Source: Allostella vacuolata
GTDB taxonomy: Bacteria > Pseudomonadota > Alphaproteobacteria > ATCC43930 > Allostellaceae
NCBI GenBank assembly: GCA_006739055.1
Contig: AP019702.1
Location: 3,125,388 to 3,189,387, forward strand
Direction: 5' to 3'
Length of the DNA stretch: 64,000 nt
Part shown: in pieces, positions 51,907 through 60,120 of the stretch
Layout of the letters: each line of letters begins with the position of its first letter
Numbering within the stretch: position 1 is the stretch's first letter
Made by a program: the position numbers and the translations under genes
Notes under the pieces: generated by a model
What the model was told of the DNA's origin: nothing
Database searches by the model: none
The model's input: only the letters and a program-made list of their open reading frames with translations

Positions 51907-53010
51907 ATGCCGCAATCGAAACTGGTCACGGTCGAGGAGCTGGACTTCCTCGCCACCGGGGCATGGATCCTGGGCACGGGCGGCGGCGGCGATCCCTATC
52001 ACGGGCTGCTGGCGCTGAAGGCGCTCTACGCCGACGGCGCCCGCGTGCCGCTGGTCGCGGCCGACGACCTGGACGACGGCGCCATGGTCGGGGTCGTCTC
52101 GCAGATGGGCGCGCCGGTCGTCAACCTGGAGCGCACGGCCGACCCGGCGATGACCGTGAAGCCGGTGCGGATGATGGAGACCCATGTCGGCCGGCGCTTC
52201 GACGCCCTGATGCTGAGCGAGATCGGCGGCGGCAACGCCCTGCAGCCGTTCCTGGCGGCGGCCGTGCTGGGCTACCCGGTGGTCGATGCCGACAGCATGG
52301 GGCGCGCCTTCCCGTCCGTGTTCCACACGAGCTTCGCGGTCGGCGACCTGACGGCCCATCCCTATGCCCTGGCCGACATCCGCGACAACGAGGTCATGGT
52401 CACCCGCTGCGCCGACTGGCTGTGGAGCGAGCGCATTGCCCGCAAGGTGCTGGTGGAGTTCGGCAGCCGGGCCTTCAGCTGCAAGGCGCCGCGTACCGGC
52501 CGCGAGGTGAAGGACTGGGGCATCCACGGCACCGTCCGCCAGGCGATCGCGCTCGGCCGCGCGGTGCACGAAGCGCGCCTGCGCCACGAGGATCCGGTCG
52601 CGGCCGTGCTCGCCAGCCAGGACGGTCGCCGGCTGTTCCGCGGCAAGATCGCCGATGTCGAGCGGCGCGCGACCGAGGGCCACCTGCGCGGCGCGGCCGA
52701 GTGCGAGGGCCTGGACGAGGATCGCGGCCACCGCTACCGGCTGGAATTCCAGAACGAGTTCCTGGTCGGCCGGCGCGACGGGGTGGTGGACGTGACCACG
52801 CCCGACCTGATCTGCGTCCTCGACAGCGTGTCGGGCGAGGCGGTCGGGACCGAGCGCCTGCGCTACGGGCAGCGGGTGACCATGGTCGCCCTGCCGGCGC
52901 CGGCCTTGTTCCTGACCCCCAAGGGCCTGCTCCATACAGCGCCCCGCGCCTTCGGCCTCGATCTCGACTTCGTCTCGCCCTTTGCTCCGGCCGCGGAGGC
53001 ACGGCCATGA
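51907..53010 (+). CDS. DUF917 family protein (S-methyl-thiohydantoin desulfurase family)
   Basis: The 367-residue protein opens with LVTVEELDFLATGAWILGTG followed by GGGDPYHG, a classic DUF917 start. SEIGGGNALQPFLAAAVLGY, VVDADSMGRAFP and the C-terminal DLICVLDSVSGEAVGTERLR are further signatures. Pfam now names this family after an S-methyl-thiohydantoin desulfurase. It is almost always paired with a short HyuA-type protein, as here, where the next gene overlaps by ATGA. Its reaction in this operon is unknown but probably involves a hydantoin-like ring. Confidence 0.9.
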   Translation: MPQSKLVTVEELDFLATGAWILGTGGGGDPYHGLLALKALYADGARVPLVAADDLDDGAMVGVVSQMGAPVVNLERTADPAMTVKPVRMMETHVGRRFDALMLSEIGGGNALQPFLAAAVLGYPVVDADSMGRAFPSVFHTSFAVGDLTAHPYALADIRDNEVMVTRCADWLWSERIARKVLVEFGSRAFSCKAPRTGREVKDWGIHGTVRQAIALGRAVHEARLRHEDPVAAVLASQDGRRLFRGKIADVERRATEGHLRGAAECEGLDEDRGHRYRLEFQNEFLVGRRDGVVDVTTPDLICVLDSVSGEAVGTERLRYGQRVTMVALPAPALFLTPKGLLHTAPRAFGLDLDFVSPFAPAAEARP

Positions 53011-54587
53011 CCAAGATCGGCATCGATGTCGGCGGCACCAACACCGACGCCCTGCTCCTCGATGGCCGGACCGTCCGCGCCGCGGTCAAGACGGCAACCA
53101 CCGCCGACGTCACCGGCGGCATCGCCGAAGCGCTGCGCCAGGTGCTGGCCAGCCCCGGCGTCGACCGTCGCGCGATCGAGGCGGTGATCATCGGCACCAC
53201 CCACTTCACCAACGCCGTGGTCGCACGCCAGGGCCTGCGGCCGGTGGCGGCCGTCCGCGCCTGCCTGCCGGCCTCGGCCGCGATCCTGCCCTTCGCCGAC
53301 TGGCCGGACGACCTGCGCGCCGTGACCCGGGCCGGGCACCATCTGCTGGCTGGCGGCCATGAATATGACGGGCGCCCGATCGCCCCGTTCGACGCCGAGG
53401 GCATGGTGCGCGCGGCGCGCGCGATCGCGGCCTCCGGCATCGACGCGGTCGCCGTGTCGGCCGTGTTCTCGCCGCTCAACCCGGCCTGCGAGGAGGAGGC
53501 GGCCAGGATCCTGCGCGACGTCGCGCCTGGCATCGACGTGACCCTGTCGCACCGGCTGGGGCGGCTCGGCCTGATGGAGCGCGAGAACGTAGCCATCCTC
53601 AACTCCGCCCTGATGGGGCTGGCCCGGCACACCACGGCGGCCTTCGCGTCGGCCTTGCGCGACAGCGGCATCGAGGCGCCGCTCTACCTCACCCAGAACG
53701 ACGGGACGATCATGAGCGAGGCGCACGCGGCCGCCTTCCCCGTCTACAGCTTCGCCTCCGGCCCGACCAACAGCATGCGGGGGGCGGCCTTCCTGTCGGG
53801 CATCGCCGACGCCATCGTCGTCGATGTCGGCGGCACCACCACCGACGTCGGCTGCCTGCGCCGCGGCTTTCCCAACGAGGCCAACAACATCGTCCATATC
53901 GGCGGGGTGCGGACCAACTTCCGCATGCCGGACGTGCTGTCGATCGGGCTCGGCGGCGGCAGCATCGTCGACCCGGCAAGCGGCGCGATCGGGCCGAAGA
54001 GCGTCGGCTTCGAGCTGACCCGGCGCGCCCGAATCTTCGGCGGCGACGTGCTGACGGCCACCGACGTCGCCGTCGCGGCCGGCCTGGTGGCGCTGGGCGA
54101 CGCCTCGCGCGTCGCCGACCTCGACCCCGGCTTCGTGCGGACGACGGTGGCGGCGATGCATGCCATGGTCGCCGATGCGGTCGACCGGATGAAGCTCGAC
54201 GGCCGGCCGACCCCGCTGATCGCGGTCGGCGGCGGTGCCTTCCTGATCCCCGATGACGTGCCCGGCATCAGCCAGGTGGTGAAGGTGCCGCACCGCGCCG
54301 TCGCCAATGCCGTGGGTGCGGCCATCGCCCAGGTCAGCGGCGAGGTCGACCGGATCTTCCGCGACCTGCCGCGCGAGGAGGCGATCGCCCGCGCCCGGGC
54401 CGAGGCGATCGACCAGGCGATCGCCGCCGGCGCGGAGCCGGCCAGCATCCAGGTGGTCGACGTCGAGGACCTGCCGCTCGCCTATCTCGCCGGCAACACG
54501 CTGCGCACCCGGGTGCGCGTGGTCGGCGACATTGCCCGTCCGGCCCCGCGCATGGAGGCGCCCTCGCACGGGAACCACGCGGACTGA
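53007..54587 (+). CDS. Short HyuA-type hydantoinase/oxoprolinase protein
   Basis: The 526-residue protein is shorter than standard HyuA (about 690-720) because the C-terminal small domain is absent. It has the nucleotide loops KIGIDVGGTNTDALLLDG and VVDVGGTTTDVG, IIGTTHFTNAVVARQGL, SIGLGGGSIVDP and LIAVGGGAFLIPD. This short form is the usual DUF917 partner. Together they probably make a separate ATP-using ring-opening or desulfurising unit in addition to HyuA/HyuB. It overlaps DUF917 by ATGA and ends the operon. Confidence 0.9.
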   Translation: MTKIGIDVGGTNTDALLLDGRTVRAAVKTATTADVTGGIAEALRQVLASPGVDRRAIEAVIIGTTHFTNAVVARQGLRPVAAVRACLPASAAILPFADWPDDLRAVTRAGHHLLAGGHEYDGRPIAPFDAEGMVRAARAIAASGIDAVAVSAVFSPLNPACEEEAARILRDVAPGIDVTLSHRLGRLGLMERENVAILNSALMGLARHTTAAFASALRDSGIEAPLYLTQNDGTIMSEAHAAAFPVYSFASGPTNSMRGAAFLSGIADAIVVDVGGTTTDVGCLRRGFPNEANNIVHIGGVRTNFRMPDVLSIGLGGGSIVDPASGAIGPKSVGFELTRRARIFGGDVLTATDVAVAAGLVALGDASRVADLDPGFVRTTVAAMHAMVADAVDRMKLDGRPTPLIAVGGGAFLIPDDVPGISQVVKVPHRAVANAVGAAIAQVSGEVDRIFRDLPREEAIARARAEAIDQAIAAGAEPASIQVVDVEDLPLAYLAGNTLRTRVRVVGDIARPAPRMEAPSHGNHAD

Positions 54588-54648
54588 CGGCCGGGGGTAA
54601 TGCTATAGGGTCGTTCTCCTGTCGTAACCTTCCCTTCCGCCGGTGCCC

Positions 54649-56241
54649 ATGTCCTCCACGCCTTCCGGAACCCTGCTCATCGACCGGATCCCGGCCGACG
54701 CCTCCCTCGTGATCCATCTCGGGCCAGGCACGGAACTGGAACGCGCCTTCGCCCGCCTCAATCCCGAGGCGGTCTGGCTGCCCTGGTCGGCGGCCCAGGG
54801 GGTGCGGCCGGGATCGGCCGGGGCCGTCGTGATCGACGGCGAGGTGCCCGCATCCAGCCTGGCGGCCGTGCTCGCCCGTGCGCTGGAACTGCTGGCCGAC
54901 GGGGGCAAGCTGCTGGTCTTGGCACCGTCGGCGGATTTCCACGGCGTCCTGGCCGAACGGCTGGCCGGGCGGGCGCCGCCGGCCGGCGCCCAGAGGCTGG
55001 AGGCGGTCAGCGAGGCGGCGGCCGCGGCCGGCGCCACCCTGGTCGGGACGATGGCGCTGGACGAGGACGTGGCCGGCGCCCAGGCCTTCATGGCGCGCCA
55101 TCCCCAGGTCGGCGCCAGCCGTCCGGCCGAGCTGCGGCTGGCCCGCCTGGCAGCCCGGGTCTTCCTGCTCGAGGCGGTGCGGGGCGCCCTGCCCCAGCCC
55201 CTCTATATCTACGCCCGGCTGCGCAATCCCGAGATCGGGGCCAACGGGGCCATGGCGGAGGTCCGGGTGCGCCGGCCCCTGCGCTTCCTGCAGGCGATCC
55301 CCAACGTCCGTCAGATGCTCGAGCACGACCCGATGCCGATGCGCCCCCCGCAACGGCCGCGGGGCATCTTCATCTACCAGCGGCCGATCCTCCGGCGTCC
55401 CGCCTCGATCGAGCTGCTGCGCGAGATGATCCGCCGCCAGTACCTGATCGTCATGGAGTTCGACGATCATCCGAGCTACTGGCCGGAGATCGCCCAGAAC
55501 GACTACCTGACCTTTGCCGGCACGCACGCGGTGCAGACCTCGACCGAGCCGCTGGCCCAGGTGCTGCGGCAGTTCAACCCGACGGTCGGCGTGTTCCGCA
55601 ACGACGCGGCCGAGCTGCCGCCGCCGCGCCCCGCCCACCCGGTGCCGACCGAGGAACGGCCGCTGCGCATCTTCTACGGCTCGCTCAACCGCGGCGATTC
55701 CATGCGCCCGCTTCTGGCGGCGGTGAACCGGCTGCTGGCGCGGAGCGCCGTGCCGATCCACGTCTCGGTCATCGCCGACAACAAGTTCCATGCCGGCCTC
55801 CATACCCGGCGCAAGGACTTCGCCCAGATGGTCAGCCATGACCGGCACCGCGAGATGGTGGCCCAGGCCGATATCGTCCTGCTGCCCCTGGCGGACACCG
55901 AGTTCAACCGCTGCAAGTCGGACCTCAGCTTCGTCGAGGCATCGGCGCGCGGCGCGGTCGTGCTGGCAAGCCCGATCGTCTATGGCGCGTCGGTGCTGGA
56001 CGGGGTGACCGGGATGATCTTCCACTCGCCGGAGGAGTTCGAGGCGAAGCTCGTCCGGCTGGTCGAGGATGCGGCCTTGCGCCAGCGCATCGCCGAGGGC
56101 GCGTACCACTATGTCCGCACCCAGCGCATGCAGAAGGACGCCTTCCGCACCCGCTGGCAATGGTACCAGTCGCTGCTCGAGCGCAAGGACGAGCTGGACG
56201 CCGCCCTTCGCGGGCGGATTCCGGAATTCCGCGACTCCTGA
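54649..56241 (+). CDS. Glycosyltransferase with an extra N-terminal domain
   Basis: The protein has 530 residues from ATG 54649 (GTG 54643 is possible). Residues 1-160 contain VIHLGPGTELERAFARLN, resembling a methyltransferase-like Rossmann fold but without clear catalytic residues. Residues about 210-530 match GT4-like proteins: RGIFIYQRPILRRPASIELL, MEFDDHPSYW, RIFYGSLNRGDSM and ADTEFNRCKSDLSFVEASAR. It probably transfers a sugar in surface polysaccharide or protein glycosylation. It breaks the run of catabolic genes and may be an independent unit; TATAGG upstream could be a -10. Confidence 0.75.
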   Translation: MSSTPSGTLLIDRIPADASLVIHLGPGTELERAFARLNPEAVWLPWSAAQGVRPGSAGAVVIDGEVPASSLAAVLARALELLADGGKLLVLAPSADFHGVLAERLAGRAPPAGAQRLEAVSEAAAAAGATLVGTMALDEDVAGAQAFMARHPQVGASRPAELRLARLAARVFLLEAVRGALPQPLYIYARLRNPEIGANGAMAEVRVRRPLRFLQAIPNVRQMLEHDPMPMRPPQRPRGIFIYQRPILRRPASIELLREMIRRQYLIVMEFDDHPSYWPEIAQNDYLTFAGTHAVQTSTEPLAQVLRQFNPTVGVFRNDAAELPPPRPAHPVPTEERPLRIFYGSLNRGDSMRPLLAAVNRLLARSAVPIHVSVIADNKFHAGLHTRRKDFAQMVSHDRHREMVAQADIVLLPLADTEFNRCKSDLSFVEASARGAVVLASPIVYGASVLDGVTGMIFHSPEEFEAKLVRLVEDAALRQRIAEGAYHYVRTQRMQKDAFRTRWQWYQSLLERKDELDAALRGRIPEFRDS

Positions 56242-56332
56242 GCGCAGGCATGCCCGGCCGGCTTGGATTTCCGCCACCGCTTCGGCCACAATGACGCCGG
56301 TGCCCCCCCGGCTGCGGAACGACGAGGAACGG

Positions 56333-57088
56333 ATGCAGGAGCAGTATCACCGGCGCAACGCGGATTCGGCGGTGGAGACGGCCCGCGCCGACCTGGCGGC
56401 GGCCTTTCGCTGGGCGGCCCGCCTCGATCTGCACGAAGGCGTGTGCAACCATTTCAGCCTGCTGGTGCCGGGGCGGCCGGACCATTTCCTGATCAATCCG
56501 CACGGCCGGCACTTCGCCGAGATGCGGGCGAGCGACCTGCTGATGGTCGATTCCGAGGGACGGCTGGTGGAAGGCGACGCGCCGCCGGAGCCGACCGCCT
56601 TCTTCATCCACTGGCGGATCCACCACGCCCACCCCAATGCCGGCTGCGTGCTGCACACCCACATGCCCCACGCGACGGCGCTCACCATGCTGGAGGGCGG
56701 CCGGCTGGAGATGGCGCACCAGACGGCGCTGATGTTCCACGACCGCATCGCCTATGACGACGACTACCAGGGGCTGGCGCTCGACGAGGGCGAGGGCGAC
56801 CGCCTGGCCCGCGTGCTCGGCGCCAAGCCCATCGCCTTCCTCGCCAACCATGGCGTGATCGTCACCGCGGCCACCGTCGCCGAGGCCTTCGACGCCATCT
56901 ACTACCTGGAGCGGGCCTGCCGGCAGCAGCTCCTGGCGATGGCGACCGGCCGGCCGCTGAAGCTGATCCCGCCCGACATCTGCGAGCGGACCGCCCGCCA
57001 GATCGACGGCGAGCGCGGCAACGCCTTCGGCCATTTCGCCTCGCTGCGGCGCATCCTCGACCGCGAAGAGCCCGACTACCGAGACTGA
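56333..57088 (+). CDS. Class II aldolase/adducin-family protein
   Basis: The protein has 251 residues from ATG 56333, with GAGGAA just upstream; ATG 56291 would add 14 residues. The zinc-binding histidines are in LHTHMPHATAL, and ANHGVIVTAATVAEAFDAIYYLE is the family C-terminal signature. FLINPHGRHFAEMRASDLL is in the N-terminal part. Members include L-fuculose-phosphate aldolase, ribulose-5-phosphate epimerase and aldolase/decarboxylase enzymes of lactam or aromatic catabolism. The substrate is unresolved. It shares an orientation with the amidase that follows 39 bases later. Confidence 0.88.
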   Translation: MQEQYHRRNADSAVETARADLAAAFRWAARLDLHEGVCNHFSLLVPGRPDHFLINPHGRHFAEMRASDLLMVDSEGRLVEGDAPPEPTAFFIHWRIHHAHPNAGCVLHTHMPHATALTMLEGGRLEMAHQTALMFHDRIAYDDDYQGLALDEGEGDRLARVLGAKPIAFLANHGVIVTAATVAEAFDAIYYLERACRQQLLAMATGRPLKLIPPDICERTARQIDGERGNAFGHFASLRRILDREEPDYRD

Positions 57089-57127
57089 TCGCCATCCTTC
57101 CAGCCGTTCGAATCCCGGGAGCCGCCC

Positions 57128-58531
57128 TTGTCCGCCGAACTCTGCTTTCTCTCCGCCACCGAGCTGCTCGCCGCCTATCGCAGCCGGCACCTGTCGCCGG
57201 TCGAGGTGACCCGGGCCGTGCTCGGCCAGATCGAGCGGCTCGACCCCGCGATCAACGGCTTCTGCGGCGTGTGGGCCGACGAGGCGCTGGCCGCGGCCCG
57301 GGAATCGGAGGCGCGCTGGGCCAGGGGCGAGCCCGCCGGTCGGCTGGACGGCGTGCCGGTCTCGCTGAAGGACCTGATGCTGGTGGAGGGCAAGCCGACC
57401 GGCCGCGGCTCCCTCACCTCGGACCCGAACGACCTGGCGACCGCCGACGCGCCGTCGATCGCCCGGCTGCGCAAGGCCAGGTCGATCTTCCTCGGCCGTA
57501 CCACGACCCCGGAGTTCGGCTGGCAGGGCTGCGGCGACAGCCCGCTCACCGGCATCACCCGCAATCCCTGGAACCTCGACCGCAACCCGGGCGGCAGCAG
57601 TTCCGGCGCGGCAACGGCGGTGGCGACCGGGATGGGCTGCCTGGCGCTCGGCAGCGACGGCGGCGGCTCGATCCGCATGCCGGCCGGCTTCTGCGGCATC
57701 TACGGCCTGAAGGCCAACTACGGCCGGGTGCCGGCCTATCCGGCCAGTGCCTACGGCACCCTGTCCCATGTCGGGCCGATGACGCGCACGGTCGACGATG
57801 CCGCCCTGATGCTGGCGGTGATGGCCGGGCCGGACTCCCGCGACTGGCAGTCCCTGCCGGCCCCGACCGAGGACTATGCCGAGGCGACCGGCGGCGGCGT
57901 CGCCGGCTGGCGCATCGCCTACAGCCCCGACCTCGGCTATGCCAAGGTCGACCCGGAGATCGCGGCCCTGGTCCGCAAGGCCGCCCGGCGCTTCGAGGAG
58001 CTGGGGGCGATCGTCGAGGAGGTGTCGCCCGGCTTCGCCGACCCGATCGAGCTGTTCCGCATCCACTGGTACGTGGGTGCCGCCAACCTGATGCGCTCCT
58101 TCTCGCCGGAGAAGCAGGCGCTGATGGACCCGGGCCTGCGCGAGATCGCCGAGGCCGGCGCGCGCTATTCCCTGATGGACTACATGCAGGCGATGGGCGA
58201 GCGCGAGGCGCTGGGCCAGCACATGAAGCGGTTCCACGAGACCTACCGCCTGCTGCTGACGCCGACCCTGCCGCTGCCGGCCTTCGAGGCCGGCGAGGAA
58301 TGGCCGGTCGGCTCCGGCATGACACGGTGGTTCGACTGGACCCCCTTCTCCTTCCCCTTCAACCTGACCCGGCAGCCCGCCGCGACCATCCCGTGCGGGG
58401 TGACCGCCGCCGGGCTGCCGGCCGGCCTGCAGATCGTCGGCGCCCTCTACGACGAGGCATCGGTCCTGCGCGCGAGCCGCGCCTACGAGGACGGCACGAC
58501 CTTCCTGCCGCCGCCCATGGCGCGCGGCTGA
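57128..58531 (+). CDS. Amidase-signature hydrolase
   Basis: The 467-residue protein starts at TTG 57128, after GGGAG at 7 bases. The Ser-cisSer-Lys triad is visible: lysine in VSLKDLMLVEG, cis-Ser and nucleophile in NPGGSSSGAATAVATGMGCL followed by ALGSDGGGSIRMPAGFCGIY. The C-terminus PAATIPCGVTAAGLPAGLQI is also typical. Amidase-signature enzymes hydrolyse amides, including GatA-type substrates and N-carbamoyl or open-ring amides. The absence of gatB/gatC neighbours argues against tRNA amidotransferase. It could act on an amide from the nearby lactam/hydantoin operon. Confidence 0.93.
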   Translation: MSAELCFLSATELLAAYRSRHLSPVEVTRAVLGQIERLDPAINGFCGVWADEALAAARESEARWARGEPAGRLDGVPVSLKDLMLVEGKPTGRGSLTSDPNDLATADAPSIARLRKARSIFLGRTTTPEFGWQGCGDSPLTGITRNPWNLDRNPGGSSSGAATAVATGMGCLALGSDGGGSIRMPAGFCGIYGLKANYGRVPAYPASAYGTLSHVGPMTRTVDDAALMLAVMAGPDSRDWQSLPAPTEDYAEATGGGVAGWRIAYSPDLGYAKVDPEIAALVRKAARRFEELGAIVEEVSPGFADPIELFRIHWYVGAANLMRSFSPEKQALMDPGLREIAEAGARYSLMDYMQAMGEREALGQHMKRFHETYRLLLTPTLPLPAFEAGEEWPVGSGMTRWFDWTPFSFPFNLTRQPAATIPCGVTAAGLPAGLQIVGALYDEASVLRASRAYEDGTTFLPPPMARG

Positions 58532-58542
58532 GGCGCCTCCCG

Positions 58543-60042
58543 GTGGCCCGCCCTCGCCCGCCCGAGACCGTCCGCCTGATGCTCGCGGTCGGCGGCGAGC
58601 GGCCGCCGGGGATTGCCGCGATCTGCCGGGCGATCGACGAAGCCGGGCTGCCGGCGGGGCCCTGGCGGGGGTTCCGCCGACGCTATGTCGGCTGGGACGG
58701 ACCGGACGGCGAACTGGCTCGCGCCGGCCTCCGCCTGGAGACGGTCGGCAGCGGCCGGGCCGCCCGTGCCCTCCTGACGATCGCCAGCGGGCCGGCGCTG
58801 CACCGCAGCGTCGTCTTGCCGACCATTGGGAGCCCGCCGCCGCTGGATGACCTGGTCAAGGCGGCGGGCCTGCCCGGGCGCGGCCACGGCGCCCTGCGGG
58901 AGACGTTCGGCCGTTCCGTCGCCGGGCGGACCTGCCCGGCCGCGGCCGAGGGCGCGACCATCACCGTCGAGACGGCCACCTGGCAGCGCGACGGGATGGC
59001 CTGGCGCCAGCATCAGCTGGTGCTGGAAGCGCCAGCCGGTTCGGGCGCGGACCTGCTGGCGGCGGCGCGGCCGCTTGCCGACCGCCTGGCGCTGCGCCTG
59101 GTGGACGAACGGCCGGAGCGGGCGGCGGACTGGCATCTGGGCGGGGTTCCGCCACCCTTCGCCCGGGTGCCGTCGGAGAACCTGGGCGCGGCCGAGACCG
59201 CGGCCGGCGCTTTCCTGGTCATCGGTCGCGCCGGCCTGCGCCAGGTCCTGGCCAACCTGGAACTGCTCGCCCACGTGCCGGCCCCGGAGGCGGTGCATCG
59301 CCTGCGCGTCGGCCTGCGCCGGCTGCGGGCGGCGCTGACACTGTTCCGCGATTGCCTCGACCCCGAGGCACGACGCTCCCTCGCGGCGGAGCTCAAATGG
59401 ATGAACGGCGTCTTTGCCGGCACCCGCGACTGGGACGTGTTCGCGGCCGAGACCCTGGGCCCGATCCGTCAGGCGATGGGACCGGGCTTCGACCTGTCCG
59501 CCGCCGCCGCCGCGGTCGAGCAGCGGCGGACGGCCGCCCGCGCGGCCATGGCCCAGGCCTTGTACGATCCGCGCCTGACCCGGACGATGCTCGACCTCGT
59601 CGTCTGGCTGGAGCTGGGGCGCGCGCCCGCGACCGGAGCGCGAGCGGGCGATCCGGTGCGGAAGTTCGCCCGCCGCCTGCTGAGCCGGGGCCGGCGCCGG
59701 CTGCTCGCGCACTTCGCCGAGGCCCGGCCGACCACCCCGGCGGAGTGGCATGCGCTTCGCATTGAGGCGAAGAAGCTTCGGTATGCAACCGATGCGTTCG
59801 GTGCGCTCTATCCGCGGGAGACGGCGCTGCCCTTCCTGCGCGCACTGCAAGAGGTTCAGGATTGTCTGGGACGGTACAATGACGCGGCGGTCGCCGATGG
59901 CCTGTCGCGCGGGCTGGACGATGTCGCGACGGCTGCTCTCGTGGCCGGATGGACGGCACACGCCCGCCTCGAGCAGGAGCGCCGCTTCGAGGCTGCGTGG
60001 AAGAAGTTCCGCAAGCGCCGGCCGTTCTGGCGACGGGATTGA
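58543..60042 (+). CDS. CYTH-CHAD domain protein with degenerate CYTH domain
   Basis: The protein has 499 residues from GTG 58543 (ATG 58579 possible). The N-terminal 190 residues resemble a CYTH inorganic-triphosphatase domain (RRRYVGWDGPDGELARAGLR). The ExExK metal/phosphate motif is missing, as the start reads ETVRLMLAV, and the RLR pattern is altered (RLETVG). The C-terminal CHAD domain is clear: AVHRLRVGLRRLRAALTLFR and HALRIEAKKLRYATDAF. CHAD domains bind polyphosphate and associate with granules. Binding is therefore likely, hydrolysis unlikely. Confidence 0.82.
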   Translation: MARPRPPETVRLMLAVGGERPPGIAAICRAIDEAGLPAGPWRGFRRRYVGWDGPDGELARAGLRLETVGSGRAARALLTIASGPALHRSVVLPTIGSPPPLDDLVKAAGLPGRGHGALRETFGRSVAGRTCPAAAEGATITVETATWQRDGMAWRQHQLVLEAPAGSGADLLAAARPLADRLALRLVDERPERAADWHLGGVPPPFARVPSENLGAAETAAGAFLVIGRAGLRQVLANLELLAHVPAPEAVHRLRVGLRRLRAALTLFRDCLDPEARRSLAAELKWMNGVFAGTRDWDVFAAETLGPIRQAMGPGFDLSAAAAAVEQRRTAARAAMAQALYDPRLTRTMLDLVVWLELGRAPATGARAGDPVRKFARRLLSRGRRRLLAHFAEARPTTPAEWHALRIEAKKLRYATDAFGALYPRETALPFLRALQEVQDCLGRYNDAAVADGLSRGLDDVATAALVAGWTAHARLEQERRFEAAWKKFRKRRPFWRRD

Positions 60043-60120
60043 CGACACCCCCCGTTCTGGTGCCACCCTCCGGGGTCTGAACAAAATTTCATCACATCCG
60101 TGCCCAGGGCCGAGCCGTTC

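Noticed and set aside
42088..54587. Complete ergothioneine or histidine degradation pathway
   Set aside because: DUF917 and HyuA hint at thiohydantoin chemistry, but no ergothionase, histidine ammonia-lyase or urocanase-type gene is in the window.
57128..58531. GatA subunit of the tRNA amidotransferase
   Set aside because: No gatB or gatC is adjacent and the setting is catabolic, so a free amidase is more likely.
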